Below, one piece after another: positions 22,271-33,349 of a DNA stretch of 64,000 nucleotides. Origin of the DNA: Gnetum montanum (Eukaryota > Streptophyta > Gnetopsida > Gnetales > Gnetaceae); assembly GCA_015680685.1 (NCBI GenBank), contig MNCI01004792.1:931359-995358 (forward strand), written 5' to 3'. The notes under the pieces were generated by a model that was given only the letters and a program-made list of their open reading frames with translations, had not been told where the DNA came from and made no database searches. Made by a program: the position numbers and the translations under genes. The first letter of the stretch is position 1. Each line of letters opens with the position of its first letter.

Positions 22271-23960
22271 GATCACTCGCAAATGGACGCAGCTCTATCC
22301 ACACCCTTAAACTTAACAGGGCCATATGGGAAGATCATTAGATAGTAGGATCACACGCTAGTAGGAAAAAACCCTTCCCCTTATGATGTAACCATAGCTA
22401 CATTGGGAACATCCCCAGATTGGCCAGAACATCTGGCCTGAACACTCGACCTAGAGGTTGGTGATGTAACCAAGGACCCTCTCAGCGAGGTCCCTATGGT
22501 TACACACAAGGGCAAAAATAAAAATCTTAGGGTTAGTTCTCTCCTAGACCAACAGATGTAGAATGACATGACCCAAGTGCTCCAAAACAACGCTGCTATA
22601 TTTGCGTGGTCATATGAAGACATGTCAGGTTTAAACCTGAGATTAATATAGCACAACATCAACTTAGACCCATGCATCAAACTAATTAGACAGAAGGCAC
22701 GAAAGATTAAGCTAGAAATCATGCTAGCAGTATATGATAAAATCACGAAGTTATATCAGGCCGGTTTCATCTGTGCGGTTGATTACTCCGATTGGGTGTC
22801 CAACATTGTAGTTGTCTCTAAGAAAATGGGAGGCATACACATCTGCATAGACTTTAGAGATCTAAACAAAGCTACAATTAAGGACAACTTCCCATTGTCG
22901 AGTATCAACCAACTAATCGACACAACAGCTAGCCATTCGCTCCTGTCCTTTATGGATGGTTTCTTAGGCTATAATAAAATTTGTATTAACCCAGAGCACC
23001 AATTCACCACAACATTCATGATGCCCTAGGGGACCTTCTGCTACACCATGATGCCTTTCGGGTTAAAGAACGCCAGAGAAACGTATCAACGAGCCATGAC
23101 ATACATCTTTAGTGATTACCTCTTAGGGAGATTGAACGACTATGTGGATGACATAGCTATCAAATCTATAAAGTCAGAAGATCATTCACGAGACCTGGAG
23201 TTAGTCCTTAAACGATGTTTCCAACATGGCTTACGGCTTAACCCAAAGAAGTGCGTATTCGGAGTCAAAATTGGACGCATGTTGGGGTTTTTGGTATCAA
23301 AAACTGGCATCCGAGTTGACCTTGACAAGGTTAAGGCCATCATTGATTTAACGCCACCAACAAATCTCAAGGAACTACATGGGTTACAGGGTAGGCTTTA
23401 GTTCATCAGGCGGTTCATTTCAGAGTTAACAGATAAATTGCACCACATGCAACATCTTTTAAAGAAGGATGTTAATTTTGAATGGACCGATGACTACCAA
23501 GGTGCATGTGACAACTTAAAAGAAGAGTTGCAACATCTACCAACGATTTTCCTACCACAAAGGGATCAGCCTTTCTACATTTATCTAGCTAACTCAGACA
23601 TGTCTATAGCTGCGTTACTTTGCCAAAAAAGGAACGATGGGTCAAAAGCACCTATCTATTACCTCAGTCATGCTCTATTTGCATACAAAAAAAGGTACAA
23701 TGAAGTGGAGCATAACTGTTTGGCATTGGTTTTCACACTTAAAAAATGTAGGCATTATATTTTTCACAATCAGGTCAACGTAATTTGTAAAAGTAACGTT
23801 CTGCGGGTTATCTCCAACAATTTGTATGAAAGTAGTAGAATAGCTCGTTGGAAGGCTATCATAGCTGAGTTCAATTTACATTATGTTGGCCAGTCATCCA
23901 CCAAAGGCCAAGCCATAGCTGACAAGTTAGCAACTTTGCCAATTAACGATCAAGCTACAA
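22271..23960 (+). pseudogene. E2 pol: reverse transcriptase and RNase H
   Basis: The frame opens at 22271 and is kept to the end of integrase without a frameshift. After a pre-RT region (DWPEHLA, VLQNNAAIFAWSYEDM) the RT reads GGIHICIDFRDLNKATIKDN, SFMDGFLGYN, MMPFGLKNARETYQRAM and the catalytic YVDD at about 23141-23152, then the thumb and RNase H block DFEW-like VNFEWTDDYQGACDN, YYLSHALFAYKKRYNEVEHN. All three RT aspartates (DFRD, MDGF, YVDD) remain. Stops are at 23029 (after MMP) and 23401, plus about five before 22670. It would copy element RNA to DNA. Confidence 0.92.
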
Positions 23961-23999
23961 TAGAGCCAGAATTCCTGGATGAACATGTACATAGTTTAA

Positions 24000-24430
24000 A
24001 CCCTCTATCAACAAGCCTTGAAGCGATATTATATTTTGACGGAGCTTCAACCACTAGAGGTGGTAGTGCCACCACCATTATTATGCTTTCTCCTGAGGAT
24101 GTACGTCCATCAGCTTACCGCCTAACCTTCCCTTGTACGAACAACATGGCAGGGTATGAGGTGCTCCTCAGAGGATTGTTGACGACCAGAGAACTCAACG
24201 TTCGACATCTGGAAATCTGAGGTGATTCGATGCTGGTAATCAATCAAATCACAGGAGTCTATGCCTACAAGGTTGTACACCTACAGCCCTACTATAATAT
24301 GGCTAAAGATCTCTTGAAACAATTCATGACAACCAATCCTCAACACGTGCCATGCAACGAAAACGTCGTCGCCGATGCACTGGCAACACTGGCACTAAAC
24401 GTGCCACCACATCTGTTTGCCACTTGGCCC
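24000..24430 (+). pseudogene. E2 pol: second, archaeal-type RNase H
   Basis: After the first RNase H comes a second one: ILYFDGASTTRGG, TNNMAGYEVLLRGLLTTREL, GDSMLVINQITGVYAYK and NENVVADALATLALNV. The D, E, D, D positions are present. A second RNase H between the retroviral-type one and integrase is known for the Tat lineage (Ogre, Retand). A single TGA (24218-24220) falls just before GDS. Confidence 0.88.
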
Positions 24431-25750
24431 ATTTTAATGATAGAATGTATAGAGCCTATCTTTCAAGTGGCGAAAATTTCCTTATTACATTTGGAAGGAA
24501 TGTCAGAATGGTATGATAACATTAAAACTTACCTTCTGCATGGCGAACCACCGCACGAGCTAACACATGCACAAAAAGATGTCGTGTGCAAATGTGCCAG
24601 GCAAAACGTCATCCTTGGGGATAGTACTCTTTGTAGATGCTATTTCGATGGGGTATTTCTTACCTACGTTAACAGTGATAAAGCACAGCGAATAGTTAAC
24701 GAAGTCCATGAAGGACTATGCGGAGGACACGTAACCCCACGAGCAATGACTACTAAGATCATATGCTTAGGGTATTATTGATCGTACAAGGAAAAAGACT
24801 GTCTTGCCAAGGTTAAGACATGTGACACATGCTAGTGTTACACAAATCTAATACACGTGTCACCAACTAAGTTACACACTACTCAAATCACTTGGCCATT
24901 CCAATAATGGGGACTAGACATCATAGGCCCCGTCTCACCTAAATATTCCGTAGGTCATAGCTTCATTATCACCATCACTGAGTATTTTACAAAGTCGGTT
25001 GAGGCTATCCGCTTGTGAAAGATCACATCTCAACAAGTTTGCCACTTTATCTTAGACAATATTGTAACCAGATTTGGACTCCATACAACTATTGTGATTG
25101 ACAACGGACCACAATTTAGTAGCTTAGAAACCAAATGTTTTAAAGATAATCTTGGTATTAGACAATCTTTTTCTTCACCTTATTACCCGCAAGAAAATGG
25201 TCAAGAAAAAGAAACAAACAAAGTGATCATCAATTTACTCAAGAAAATGCTTGACAGTAACAAGAAGCAGTGGCATGAAAAAATCCTCTATGTGTTATGG
25301 GTGTATCGTACGATGTGTAGAACAGCTACAGATAGGACACCCTACAGCCTGGTCTATGGATCAAAAGCAGTGTTGCCTTTGGAATTACAGGTTCCCTCCT
25401 TGCGGATGTTCCTATCTATGGTTATAAATGAGACTCAACACAATGAATCTAGAATCGCAGATTTAGACTTAGTAGAGGAGAAACACATCCAAACACTCAA
25501 CACCATCGAGAAATATCAGGACAAACAGCAACAAAAGCATTGGCACAACCTGCATTGGTGATCGATTGAGAAAGGGGATTTAGTTCTCAAGGCCATTCAT
25601 GAACCAGTAGGCAAGTTCTCTACAAACTGGGAAGGCCCTTTCATGGTCATCGGTGCATACAACAATGGAGCATTGAAGTTAGCAGACACCGATAGCAACG
25701 AACTACCAAATCCGGTGAATCATATGTACCTAAAGCGGTATTACATCTGA
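24431..25750 (+). pseudogene. E2 pol: integrase
   Basis: The H2C2 zinc finger spans about 24710-24835 (EVHEGLCGGHVTPRAM, then VKTCDTC with the last part broken by TAG). The core has WGLDIIGP, IVIDNGPQFSS and YYPQENGQEKETN. Compared with the family form NGQAEATN, the third catalytic residue is Lys (AAA), flanked by Glu. The C-part ends GKFSTNWEGPFMVIGAY and NHMYLKRYYI at TGA 25750, typical of the chromatin-facing C-terminus of Tat integrases without a chromodomain. About six stops, all explainable by single transitions. It would insert the DNA copy. Confidence 0.9.
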
Positions 25751-25784
25751 ACATCAATGCAACTCAAAATCAGGTAACAAAAAT

Positions 25785-26085
25785 GGGCTACGACGTAAAA
25801 CTGACAAAGTTGTACACGTTTGATACAACATAAAACTGGCAGCTCTTACACGCGTCCGCCAAGACGCTAAACTGACAAAGGTAAGCATGCATCTGCTGAG
25901 ACGCTAAACCAGCACAGACTTGTCCCTGGGTCATGACATAAAACTGACACCCATAGCACGGTCTGCCACCATCCACTATGACGTAAAACTAGAAAGTTCC
26001 AGTCTGTCCAGACGTTAAATCGTGACCACGGTCTACTGAGACTTAAAAACAGCAACAACGGTCAACCAGGATCTAAAACTGGTAT
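25785..26085 (+). repeat. E2 tandem array c, after integrase
   Basis: About seven degenerate units of 35-45 bp contain GACGTAAAACTGACA, GACGCTAAACTGACA or GACATAAAACTGACA-type cores, some preceded by TGTCCCTGGGTCAT. E4 (42355-42830) and E7 (60525-60950) carry the same array in the same place. Confidence 0.75.
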
Positions 26086-27211
26086 CTGTCAACTAGCCAT
26101 CCATGAAGCAAGCAAGCGTGATCATTCTTGCACTACATCCCTACCAGATGGAGCGAGTAAGACGTTGGAACAAATATGATGCCGTTACCCCATCGGCATT
26201 CTGCTGATTCCTCGGATATGCCAAAAGGCATACTACTGACCCCTCGGAGATGTCGCTATGACAGCCACTTCGTAGTTGCAGCTCCTGGGATCAGTTTCAT
26301 CGCTTGGTGCCCTAAAAAAACCATGACCACCCACCAACTTAGCAGCCTCCATCCATCACTGTCATCAAACTTTGGCTTAGCAGATTCATTTGACGTTTTC
26401 TTCACACCGTCCTTCGAGCAAGATGAATCTGGCTATCGATGGCAACTTTAGGAACTGCGGCATCAACATTGGCACCCTTGTCGCTTGCTGTGATCCCTCT
26501 CCTTTTCGCTTTGGATGGCACTTGTCTCAACAACCTCCCTCCTTAGTGATCAGGACGTTTGTTTCTGGCTTCCTGTTCTATGTTGTGTTTTGCAGGTTAC
26601 TTGTTACGACGGCATTGTTGGAGAATACTATCATTGGAAGGTGAGGTGTTATGGTGTTCTGAGGTGGCTGCTCAAACTAGTTTGATCACTTGGAAGTGCA
26701 AACCCTACCTCTCCCTTCATCGGATGCCTTACCTTGTTTTTCCCCCTTTCCTTATCCCTTCCTTATCCTTACAATTGTCCCACCTTCTTCTCTGCTTGTA
26801 CAAAAAGTGAGCATTAAGTCAACTCCGTTTTTCATTGTGATGCCCATAAACTGGCGTAACGCAGCTCGCCTTGTGGCATGCAATTTACATTTTGTCAAAA
26901 AAAGGGGGGGTTTGGCAAAATGGATGTAAAACAACTCGTCCAGGCCATGCATGCATAACAAAAATCGCACTTGCAAGCCCTTGATATGTAGTATGATGGC
27001 GTAACCTTTCATTAGCACATTAGCGAAAGGACGTAATGACTTGTTTGGAGAAGCTTCATGATCGTGTATTTGAGTCTTCCCCAAACCTACCATCCTTAAC
27101 TCCTATAACATCCCTTCTACACTTTGTTTCCTTCCATCCTCACACTTCTAAGTTTGACATAACAACGTTTGAGCAGTCTCCGACAAACATCGTTGACGCT
27201 TTTGCCTTTCT
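26086..27211 (+). other. E2 region between array c and the 3' hairpin
   Basis: No conserved protein is recognisable. Open frames of 80-110 codons exist but are not shared with E4 or E7. A pyrimidine tract ending TATGTTGTGTTTTGCAG|G near 26578-26597 resembles a splice acceptor. E4 (TGTGTTTGCAG|GAT near 43127) and E7 (TGTGTTTGTAG|GAT near 59908, minus strand) have one at the corresponding place. It is probably 3' untranslated sequence. Confidence 0.45.
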
Positions 27212-27286
27212 GGTGTTTCGTATTCTTTGTTGACGTCTTTCGGGCAAGTCCTCTAAACATCAACAAAGAGAGGCCATTGAAACACC
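27212..27286 (+). promoter_or_regulatory. E2 polypurine tract inside a two-step hairpin
   Basis: Inner arms CTTTGTTGACGTCT (27225-27238) and AAACATCAACAAAG (27255-27268) pair around a 16-nt loop. Outer arms GGTGTTTC (27212-27219) and GAAACACC (27279-27286, first bases of the 3' LTR) pair as well. The polypurine tract CAACAAAGAGAGGCCAT lies within and after the right arm and ends at the LTR. E4 and E7 keep the same layout. Confidence 0.65.
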
Positions 27287-28714
27287 ATGAAAATTTTGAG
27301 GCCTCAACAGTTCAGTGAAAAAGCAGGTGACTCAGAGAAATGGTTGCAACAAGATGCTACGCGACAAGTTCCTTTTCAATCAAAGGTCTGTCCTGCCACG
27401 CTGCGCAGCACAGCACAAGTGAATTCCAGAGGATGGAGCAAAGCGATGGATGCACGGCGGCCAAGCTTCCAACTTCGCAAGTTATCTATTTCAAAAATCT
27501 TAATTTTTGACAAATTACGTTGTATTACACTACATAGCGTAACATCACATTGTGCAACATAATATCAAAGATAGCCCATCGTAGCATCAAGGATGGCAAG
27601 CATACAAGACTTCGATAGCCCGGCAATAATCTCAAGTCCTAAGCAACAGCTTGCAGTATAACATGCATCTCAGTGAATTTTCCCTCTTGGTTAAGGGGCC
27701 CATTATGCTGCTTTACATAGCACAGCGTAGTAAAAACCCCGAAAAGGATAGAAACAGAGGAAGCGCGGCAACAACACTTTAACTTTTGCAATTTTGTTAT
27801 TTTACACTGAATTACGCTACGGTGCGTAATTTAGTGTAATGCAACGTAATTAAGTAAAGATGAGCACATCAGCAGTTCATACGCTATAATATGCTCTCTA
27901 GTGTATTCAAAGGACAGTCTGTTGCCAAAGCCTGCATGAGGGTAGTTTACGACGCGTTATGCAGCATAGTGTTGCGCGCTTCAATGACAACACATTGAGT
28001 CAATGACATTTTATGGGTGTGGGACACGCGTCACTTAAACCGCATTTTTCTCCTGATCCTAATCTTATAAATGCCCCAGTTGATGAAGATCAAAGGGGTG
28101 GGCAAAAATTTTCTTTCAAGGTTGGCAAGAGAGAAAAAGAGAATCAGCGATCGTGAGAATGTCAGAGGTGAATGACAAGAATTCTTGATCAGAGACAACT
28201 GGCTACCAGATATTCTCCCATGGATTTGACTTCCTTGCACCCAGATTGGCTAGATTAAGATAGACTGATCCTCGATTATTTCATCTTTGCATCACTTTCT
28301 TGTTACTGGCATATGCTTCGTCCAAACCAAAGCTCGCCTAAGGTCATTGTATTAAACACATTTTTTTCTTCATAAATTAAATTCCAAATCTTGTGATCGT
28401 ATCATTTACCAAATCTAATCTCTTGCATCCTAGTTAGACAGGTTTGGCAATCTTATCTCGATCATTTGGATTATCTACAATTGCTTCCAGGATTAAAAAT
28501 ATTGCATCACTTTATAAAGAATTTTTATTTCTCCATCAAAATACTATAAAACCATTTACTGATTAAATAAGTCCCTGTCTGATCGACAAGACCATTCAGG
28601 GCACCTTGGATTCATTTCTCTCTCCAGCACGGTCCTCACACGGATCCGAGGTTAGAATTATGTACCACGGATTTTTGTCGGTATTTCCAACGACCAACGT
28701 TTTCTGTCGTTACA
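27278..28714 (+). repeat. E2 3' LTR
   Basis: A direct repeat of 11265-12700, from TGAAACACCATG to CTGTCGTTACA. TATA box CTTATAAATGCC near 28067. Differences from the 5' LTR are scattered and mostly transitions. Confidence 0.93.
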
Positions 28715-28806
28715 AGTAGGTTTCTAATTTAAGGTGAGGCAAAATTTTTGGTTGGGCCCATCTACTCGAGGTGCAAAAATAGCAAGTTCCTTTTCACTAC
28801 GTCGAC

Positions 28807-28814
28807 TATAAATA
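28807..28814 (+). promoter_or_regulatory. TATA box of the E3 antisense gene
   Basis: CGACTATAAATAATGG lies 140 bp before the ATG at 28947. It aligns with the E2 box and the bases after it. Confidence 0.5.
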
Positions 28815-31385
28815 ATGGTTTAGCCTTGATAAACTTGTCATTTTTGTTGTCAGAGCACATAGCCCACATCCAAAGCGTAGTGCTATCGTGCCAAGAGAAA
28901 GCTAAACAACGTAGCATAGCAACCGACAATATTTTTGATTGAAGCGATGGCTCCTAAAGGCGAACGTAAGCACCAATGGCTTGCTAAAGTGGATGAAGTC
29001 AAGGACACTTTGGGGCACCTGAGTTAGGCACACGTGATAGTGTGGGAGGAGACTCCATCTTCTCAGTAAGTTATTACGTTGTCTTTGTTGTTCAAACTTC
29101 TACAAACACTATTGTTGAAATCTGCATCTTTTTCCTTCATTTTGATCGTCGTTTTGACCGCTACGATACTGCCATTGCTGGTTGGCCACAACAGCTATAC
29201 AGATGTTACGCTACAACCGCATGCAGTATTTCCCTGGCCACCATTGTTGTGATTGTCTTATGATGGGGGTTTGGGCAAGCCTAGGCAGCTTAGTGCATGG
29301 CTAGCATAGCATGCTGCCTTCAAGAGTGTGGGGTAGCGATTTGGTAAATGAGACACATGTTTAATGTAGTACAACGTGAGTTATTTTGTACAGCTGAATT
29401 ATGGTCAAGATGGCAACAGCAGTAAAACTCATACTTATTTGTATTTTTAATGCTTTTTATTGCAGTATGCCAGTACATTGCAAGGTTTAGTAGGTTTGTC
29501 ATTTTGTTACGCTATTAAGGCTGCAATACCACTACATTGTTGAATTTGTTAAACTTTCCATATTTCCATGCTTGTCATAGTAATGCATTGATTTCATTGC
29601 ATTGCACGTTTGCCTGTTATTTTTCATTTTATTTAGTGCATTATTGCATTGTGTAAGGTTTGATGGCCATGTCACGCTACAAAGCTTACTTTATAGTTGG
29701 ATTTGGGAGATGCCTAAGTATAAGTGTTACCACTTATACAATACATTGTTCGTTGCCTGCCATACGGGAATCATGTTTCAAAACCCACCTGGAATCATTT
29801 ACTATGTCGGTGGGTGAGTTCTATGAACGTATTTCGTCATGTAATCCATGCTACGCTAGACACAAGTATTAACAGTGTACATGTTCATAATTTTTTTTGT
29901 GTTACCGGATTTTTTATTGACAAGAGTGGTCTTCACGGTGACATGGATGCCTTGGCGTTGGCACAGATGCCCCTGCGGGAGTTTTCCTCCACTAGGAATG
30001 TGCACGCCATTATGATAGGCTAGTTTGGAGCTAAATTCAGAACCTATCCAACCTGGTATTCCCAATTTTATGGGAAATGTAAAGAAGCTAGTTAGTTGGA
30101 TAGGGAATGGACATCCCTCAAGCCACTCACTGTCGAAGACGTTTTGGTGGATCTCCCACCGTTTCCCATGCCGTTCAAATCTAGTACGCTAAAGTGTAAA
30201 TTCACTGCTAAATTCTTGAGTAATGTTAATGTTTTGCTAACCCTCTTCTTTTTATTTTTGCTTTTTCCTTTTTTATTTCCTGGATTTTTTAATAGTGAAG
30301 AAAGCCTAGGAGGTGACTATGATTACCTTCGGGCACAACGAGACCAACCTCTTCTTTAAGTACGGGGAGGTGGAGGAGACCCAGTGCTGGGTCTACAATG
30401 GAGCCCCAACCACGCTGGTCCACAACCTTCAGGAGGCTAGGCTTATGGACCTATTTTTGGTAGTTAACTCGAGTGTCCTGCCTACTGAGGTCCTTTCCCT
30501 AGCGGACTCCTTCTCCGAAAAGGGAGACCAGTTCCACACATGTGTTCATGATGTGTACATGGTGCTTGATGTCAATGATCAATTGTTCACGGATCTTTTC
30601 GACGTCCCCTCTGATGGTCTCCTCATGGGAGAAAAATCCAAGAGAGATGCACACAATCAAGAGGACATCGAGGAGTGGCTAGGGGCTGCCAAGGACTAAA
30701 AGGGGATTTATATGGAGAAAGCCAAACTATGGGTGGCCAAAACAATTTACCTTGTCTTTCGTGCCTATGCCATCCCCAAGCTACTGTTCTAAGGAAAAAT
30801 AATTGGGATTGAGCAAGCTCAGATAATGAGGGATGTCATGGAAGAAGGGACCCATTACAATTGGGCCAAGCACCTTTGCAAAGGCTTGCAAGCTAAAATG
30901 GTCAAGCTTCATAGGAAGCTTGAATCCCATTTCAATGTGCACCATGCCTTTTTCATAGCCTGCTTATGGTGTTTTACAAAATTATTGGTAGTCTGCAAGA
31001 ATGGGGTCTGGGTACTACAAGATTGTAGCTAGATCTCCAAACCGTGGATCTACCAAGTCTTCTGTACCACCCGATCTCAGGACCTCCTAGAAGCTATTGG
31101 AAATCATTCTCGATGACGACCAGGGATCAGATGGCATGTAACTTTTGGGCCAAGGACAGCATGGGAGAGGCACCCCCATCACCACCGGTAGTGTGACAAG
31201 GGAGGAATGCCTTATTGTAGAGACAATGATGACCAAGCTACCACACAAGAGGTCCTATCCTGCCAATGAGACTCCTTGTGCTAACAAAGAGAGGGGGAAG
31301 AAGCCACAATTCAAGCTTCGTAGAGTGCAGCCTCCAATTGGTAAGTATTCACTCATTTTTTTTGTTTTTTATTTTCTGGCTAACG

Positions 31386-31425
31386 TTTGCTACGCCGTGT
31401 TACGCTAGGTAGCGTAGTGTAGAGT
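31386..31425. repeat. GCTACG palindromic cluster in intron 4 of the E3 antisense gene
   Basis: TTTGCTACGCCGTGTTACGC followed by TAGGTAGCGTAGTGTAGAGT forms an imperfect inverted repeat of the type seen in the LTRs. Intron 4 of the E1 copy has a related one near 2294-2330. Confidence 0.5.
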
Positions 31426-31864
31426 AGCATTTTCTTTAGGTTAGTACACTTTACTAACTACGACTATGCTTTATTAGTGGAGGAAAAAGAAGAAGAAGAG
31501 GGAGAAGAGGTGGTGGCCCCTATAACAGGGGCAACCAACAAAAATGAGGAGGCCTTGGCTACGAAGGAGAAGGCACCTGCTGATGAGGGAGGGGCCCCTA
31601 CTAGTGAGGAGGAGGCCTTCGTTGATGAAAAGGATGATGAGGAGGCCCATACCAATGAAGAGAGGGGGCTAGCCAATGACAAAGAGGTTCCTAGCAACCA
31701 GGACGAGGCCCCTACTAACGATCCTTTTGTAAAGAGAAGCTCAATGCTAGAGGGGCACATGAGCATCGAGGATGCTGCTATATTATTGGGTCAGCTAGAA
31801 GGAGAGGGGCTCCATTTGGATGCTGGTGAGTTTGATCACATATTTCACAATGTGCCAATGGGCG

Positions 31865-32137
31865 NNNNNNNNNNNNNNNNNNNNNNNNNNNNNNNNNNNN
31901 NNNNNNNNNNNNNNNNNNNNNNNNNNNNNNNNNNNNNNNNNNNNNNNNNNNNNNNNNNNNNNNNNNNNNNNNNNNNNNNNNNNNNNNNNNNNNNNNNNNN
32001 NNNNNNNNNNNNNNNNNNNNNNNNNNNNNNNNNNNNNNNNNNNNNNNNNNNNNNNNNNNNNNNNNNNNNNNNNNNNNNNNNNNNNNNNNNNNNNNNNNNN
32101 NNNNNNNNNNNNNNNNNNNNNNNNNNNNNNNNNNNNN
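31865..32137. other. Assembly gap (273 N)
   Basis: A run of N falls between exon 5 and exon 7 of the E3 antisense gene. By alignment with E1 it should contain exon 6 (about 135 nt) and parts of both flanking introns. Confidence 1.
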
Positions 32138-33349
32138 GCTAGACTCTACATTGTTGTTGCATTCACTATGCCTATATGGCTAATGCATTTTTTTGTGGTT
32201 GGCAGCTTCTTGTCTCAAGTGGGACCCTAAGAGGGCTGTTAAAGTCGACGTTGTGCCTGCATTTCCATCGAAGGTGATCGAAGTACCTCGTCGTGTATAC
32301 AACGAGGCAAGCCAATGTGCTTTATACTCGGTGCATTCCTTGTGGAAATGTAGGCACATGAAAACACACCTCTGGAAATGGGTCCAGAAGCTTGAGAAGG
32401 TGAAGGCCAACTTGACTGCTGAGATGGGAGATCTCCATTCTAGGAATGAATTCCTATTGGCCCGAGACATCAATGATGGTAGTTGGCGCACAACCATCAT
32501 TGACTACGCGAGGTATTGGATGGCTGTGCGATACAACAATGAGGCCACCCATGAGATAATTGAACAGCGTATGCAAATTGACCTATTAGCCCAGAAGAAC
32601 CAAGATTGGAAAGATTACAGTGCCAAGGTTTACGAGTGGGGGTAGGCACAGAAAAATCATAAGCATATGTATAAGCTCGAACGTGCCACCTATCGTAACC
32701 AATACAGGGATGCCTTAATAAATTTACATACTCACAAGGTATTCCTTGATGTTATTGGTGCTTCTTAGGCTTATGATAGGTTCATGCAATACGTGATAGT
32801 GAGTGAGTTCCTTGAAAGGGAAGTGACCCTTCCTACGGGTGAGACCACCACTACTGCATTTTCTCCTAGAACCCCAAGATGGACATCCATAGAGAAGGAA
32901 AATGTTGCTGCAATTGCTAACTTGGGTGACAGGAATTGGGCTGATGTCATGGAAGAGGAGATCTTACGATGCCTAGCAGCAGGACTGGATCGAAAACCTC
33001 CTGAAATAGATGCAGGGCTGTCTCAAGTTAGTTATCCTTCGGCATAGCGACAATTTATTTTTTTGGAGTCTTTATTGTAGCTTTAGCTAACTAATCTAAT
33101 TTTTTATGGTGCAGGATCTAGGTGAAAACACAGGGCCTACTGAAGTAGGAGATGGTGGAACGGGCAAAGGGTCATAGCATAGCAGTTGACCATTTTATTT
33201 GAATTGAAGGAATGTTACAAACATTGTTATTTTGTGAAAGAAAAAGTTGAAATATGAAGAGATTTGTTTTGCTCATGTGTTATATGTTGCATTCATTTTT
33301 ATTTTATTTTATTCTATTTTCATTTATGAATTTAATTCATTATGAACAT

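Larger units (their letters stand above)
11265..28714 (+). mobile_element. E2: full-length Tat/Ogre-like Ty3/gypsy element (17.45 kb)
   Basis: Two direct LTRs (1,436 and 1,437 bp) flank, in order, a primer-site remnant, gag, protease, array a, an antisense eight-exon gene, array b, a splice acceptor, pol (RT, RNase H, archaeal-type RNase H, integrase), array c, a non-coding 3' region, and a polypurine tract in a hairpin. The flanks are GCTAG on the left and AGTAG on the right, only three of five matching, so the target duplication is unproven. Left and right of it lie the two halves of E3 in the same minus orientation, so E2 inserted into E3. The two LTRs differ at roughly a tenth of positions by eye (not computed). 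Confidence 0.93.
28947..33177 (+). pseudogene. Antisense gene in E3, FCP1-like exon mostly lost
   Basis: Exons: 1, 28947-29065 (119 nt, MAPKGERKHQWLAKVDEV, donor GTAAGT); 2, remnant about 29690-29813 (WIWEMPKYKCYHLYNTLFVA, then NPPG; donor GTGAGT); 3, 29909-30183 (275; acceptor AG changed to GG); 4, 30296-31340 (1,045; donor GTAAGT); 5, 31478-31825 (348; glutamate-rich, donor GTGAGT); 6, hidden in the N run; 7, 32206-33026 (821; donor GTTAGT); 8, 33115-33177 (63, ending TAG). Lengths and phases equal those of E1 and E2 wherever both exist. The N-terminal two thirds of the HAD-like exon are missing. Exon 4 reads ITFGHNETNLFFKYGEVEE, ARLMDLFLVVNSS and DQLFTDLFDVPSDGLLMGE. Stops lie in exons 1, 3, 4 and 7. 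Confidence 0.8.

Noticed and set aside
11265-28714. GCTAG and AGTAG as a target-site duplication of E2
   Set aside because: Only three of five bases match, so I do not claim it, although the E3 flanks make the insertion itself clear.
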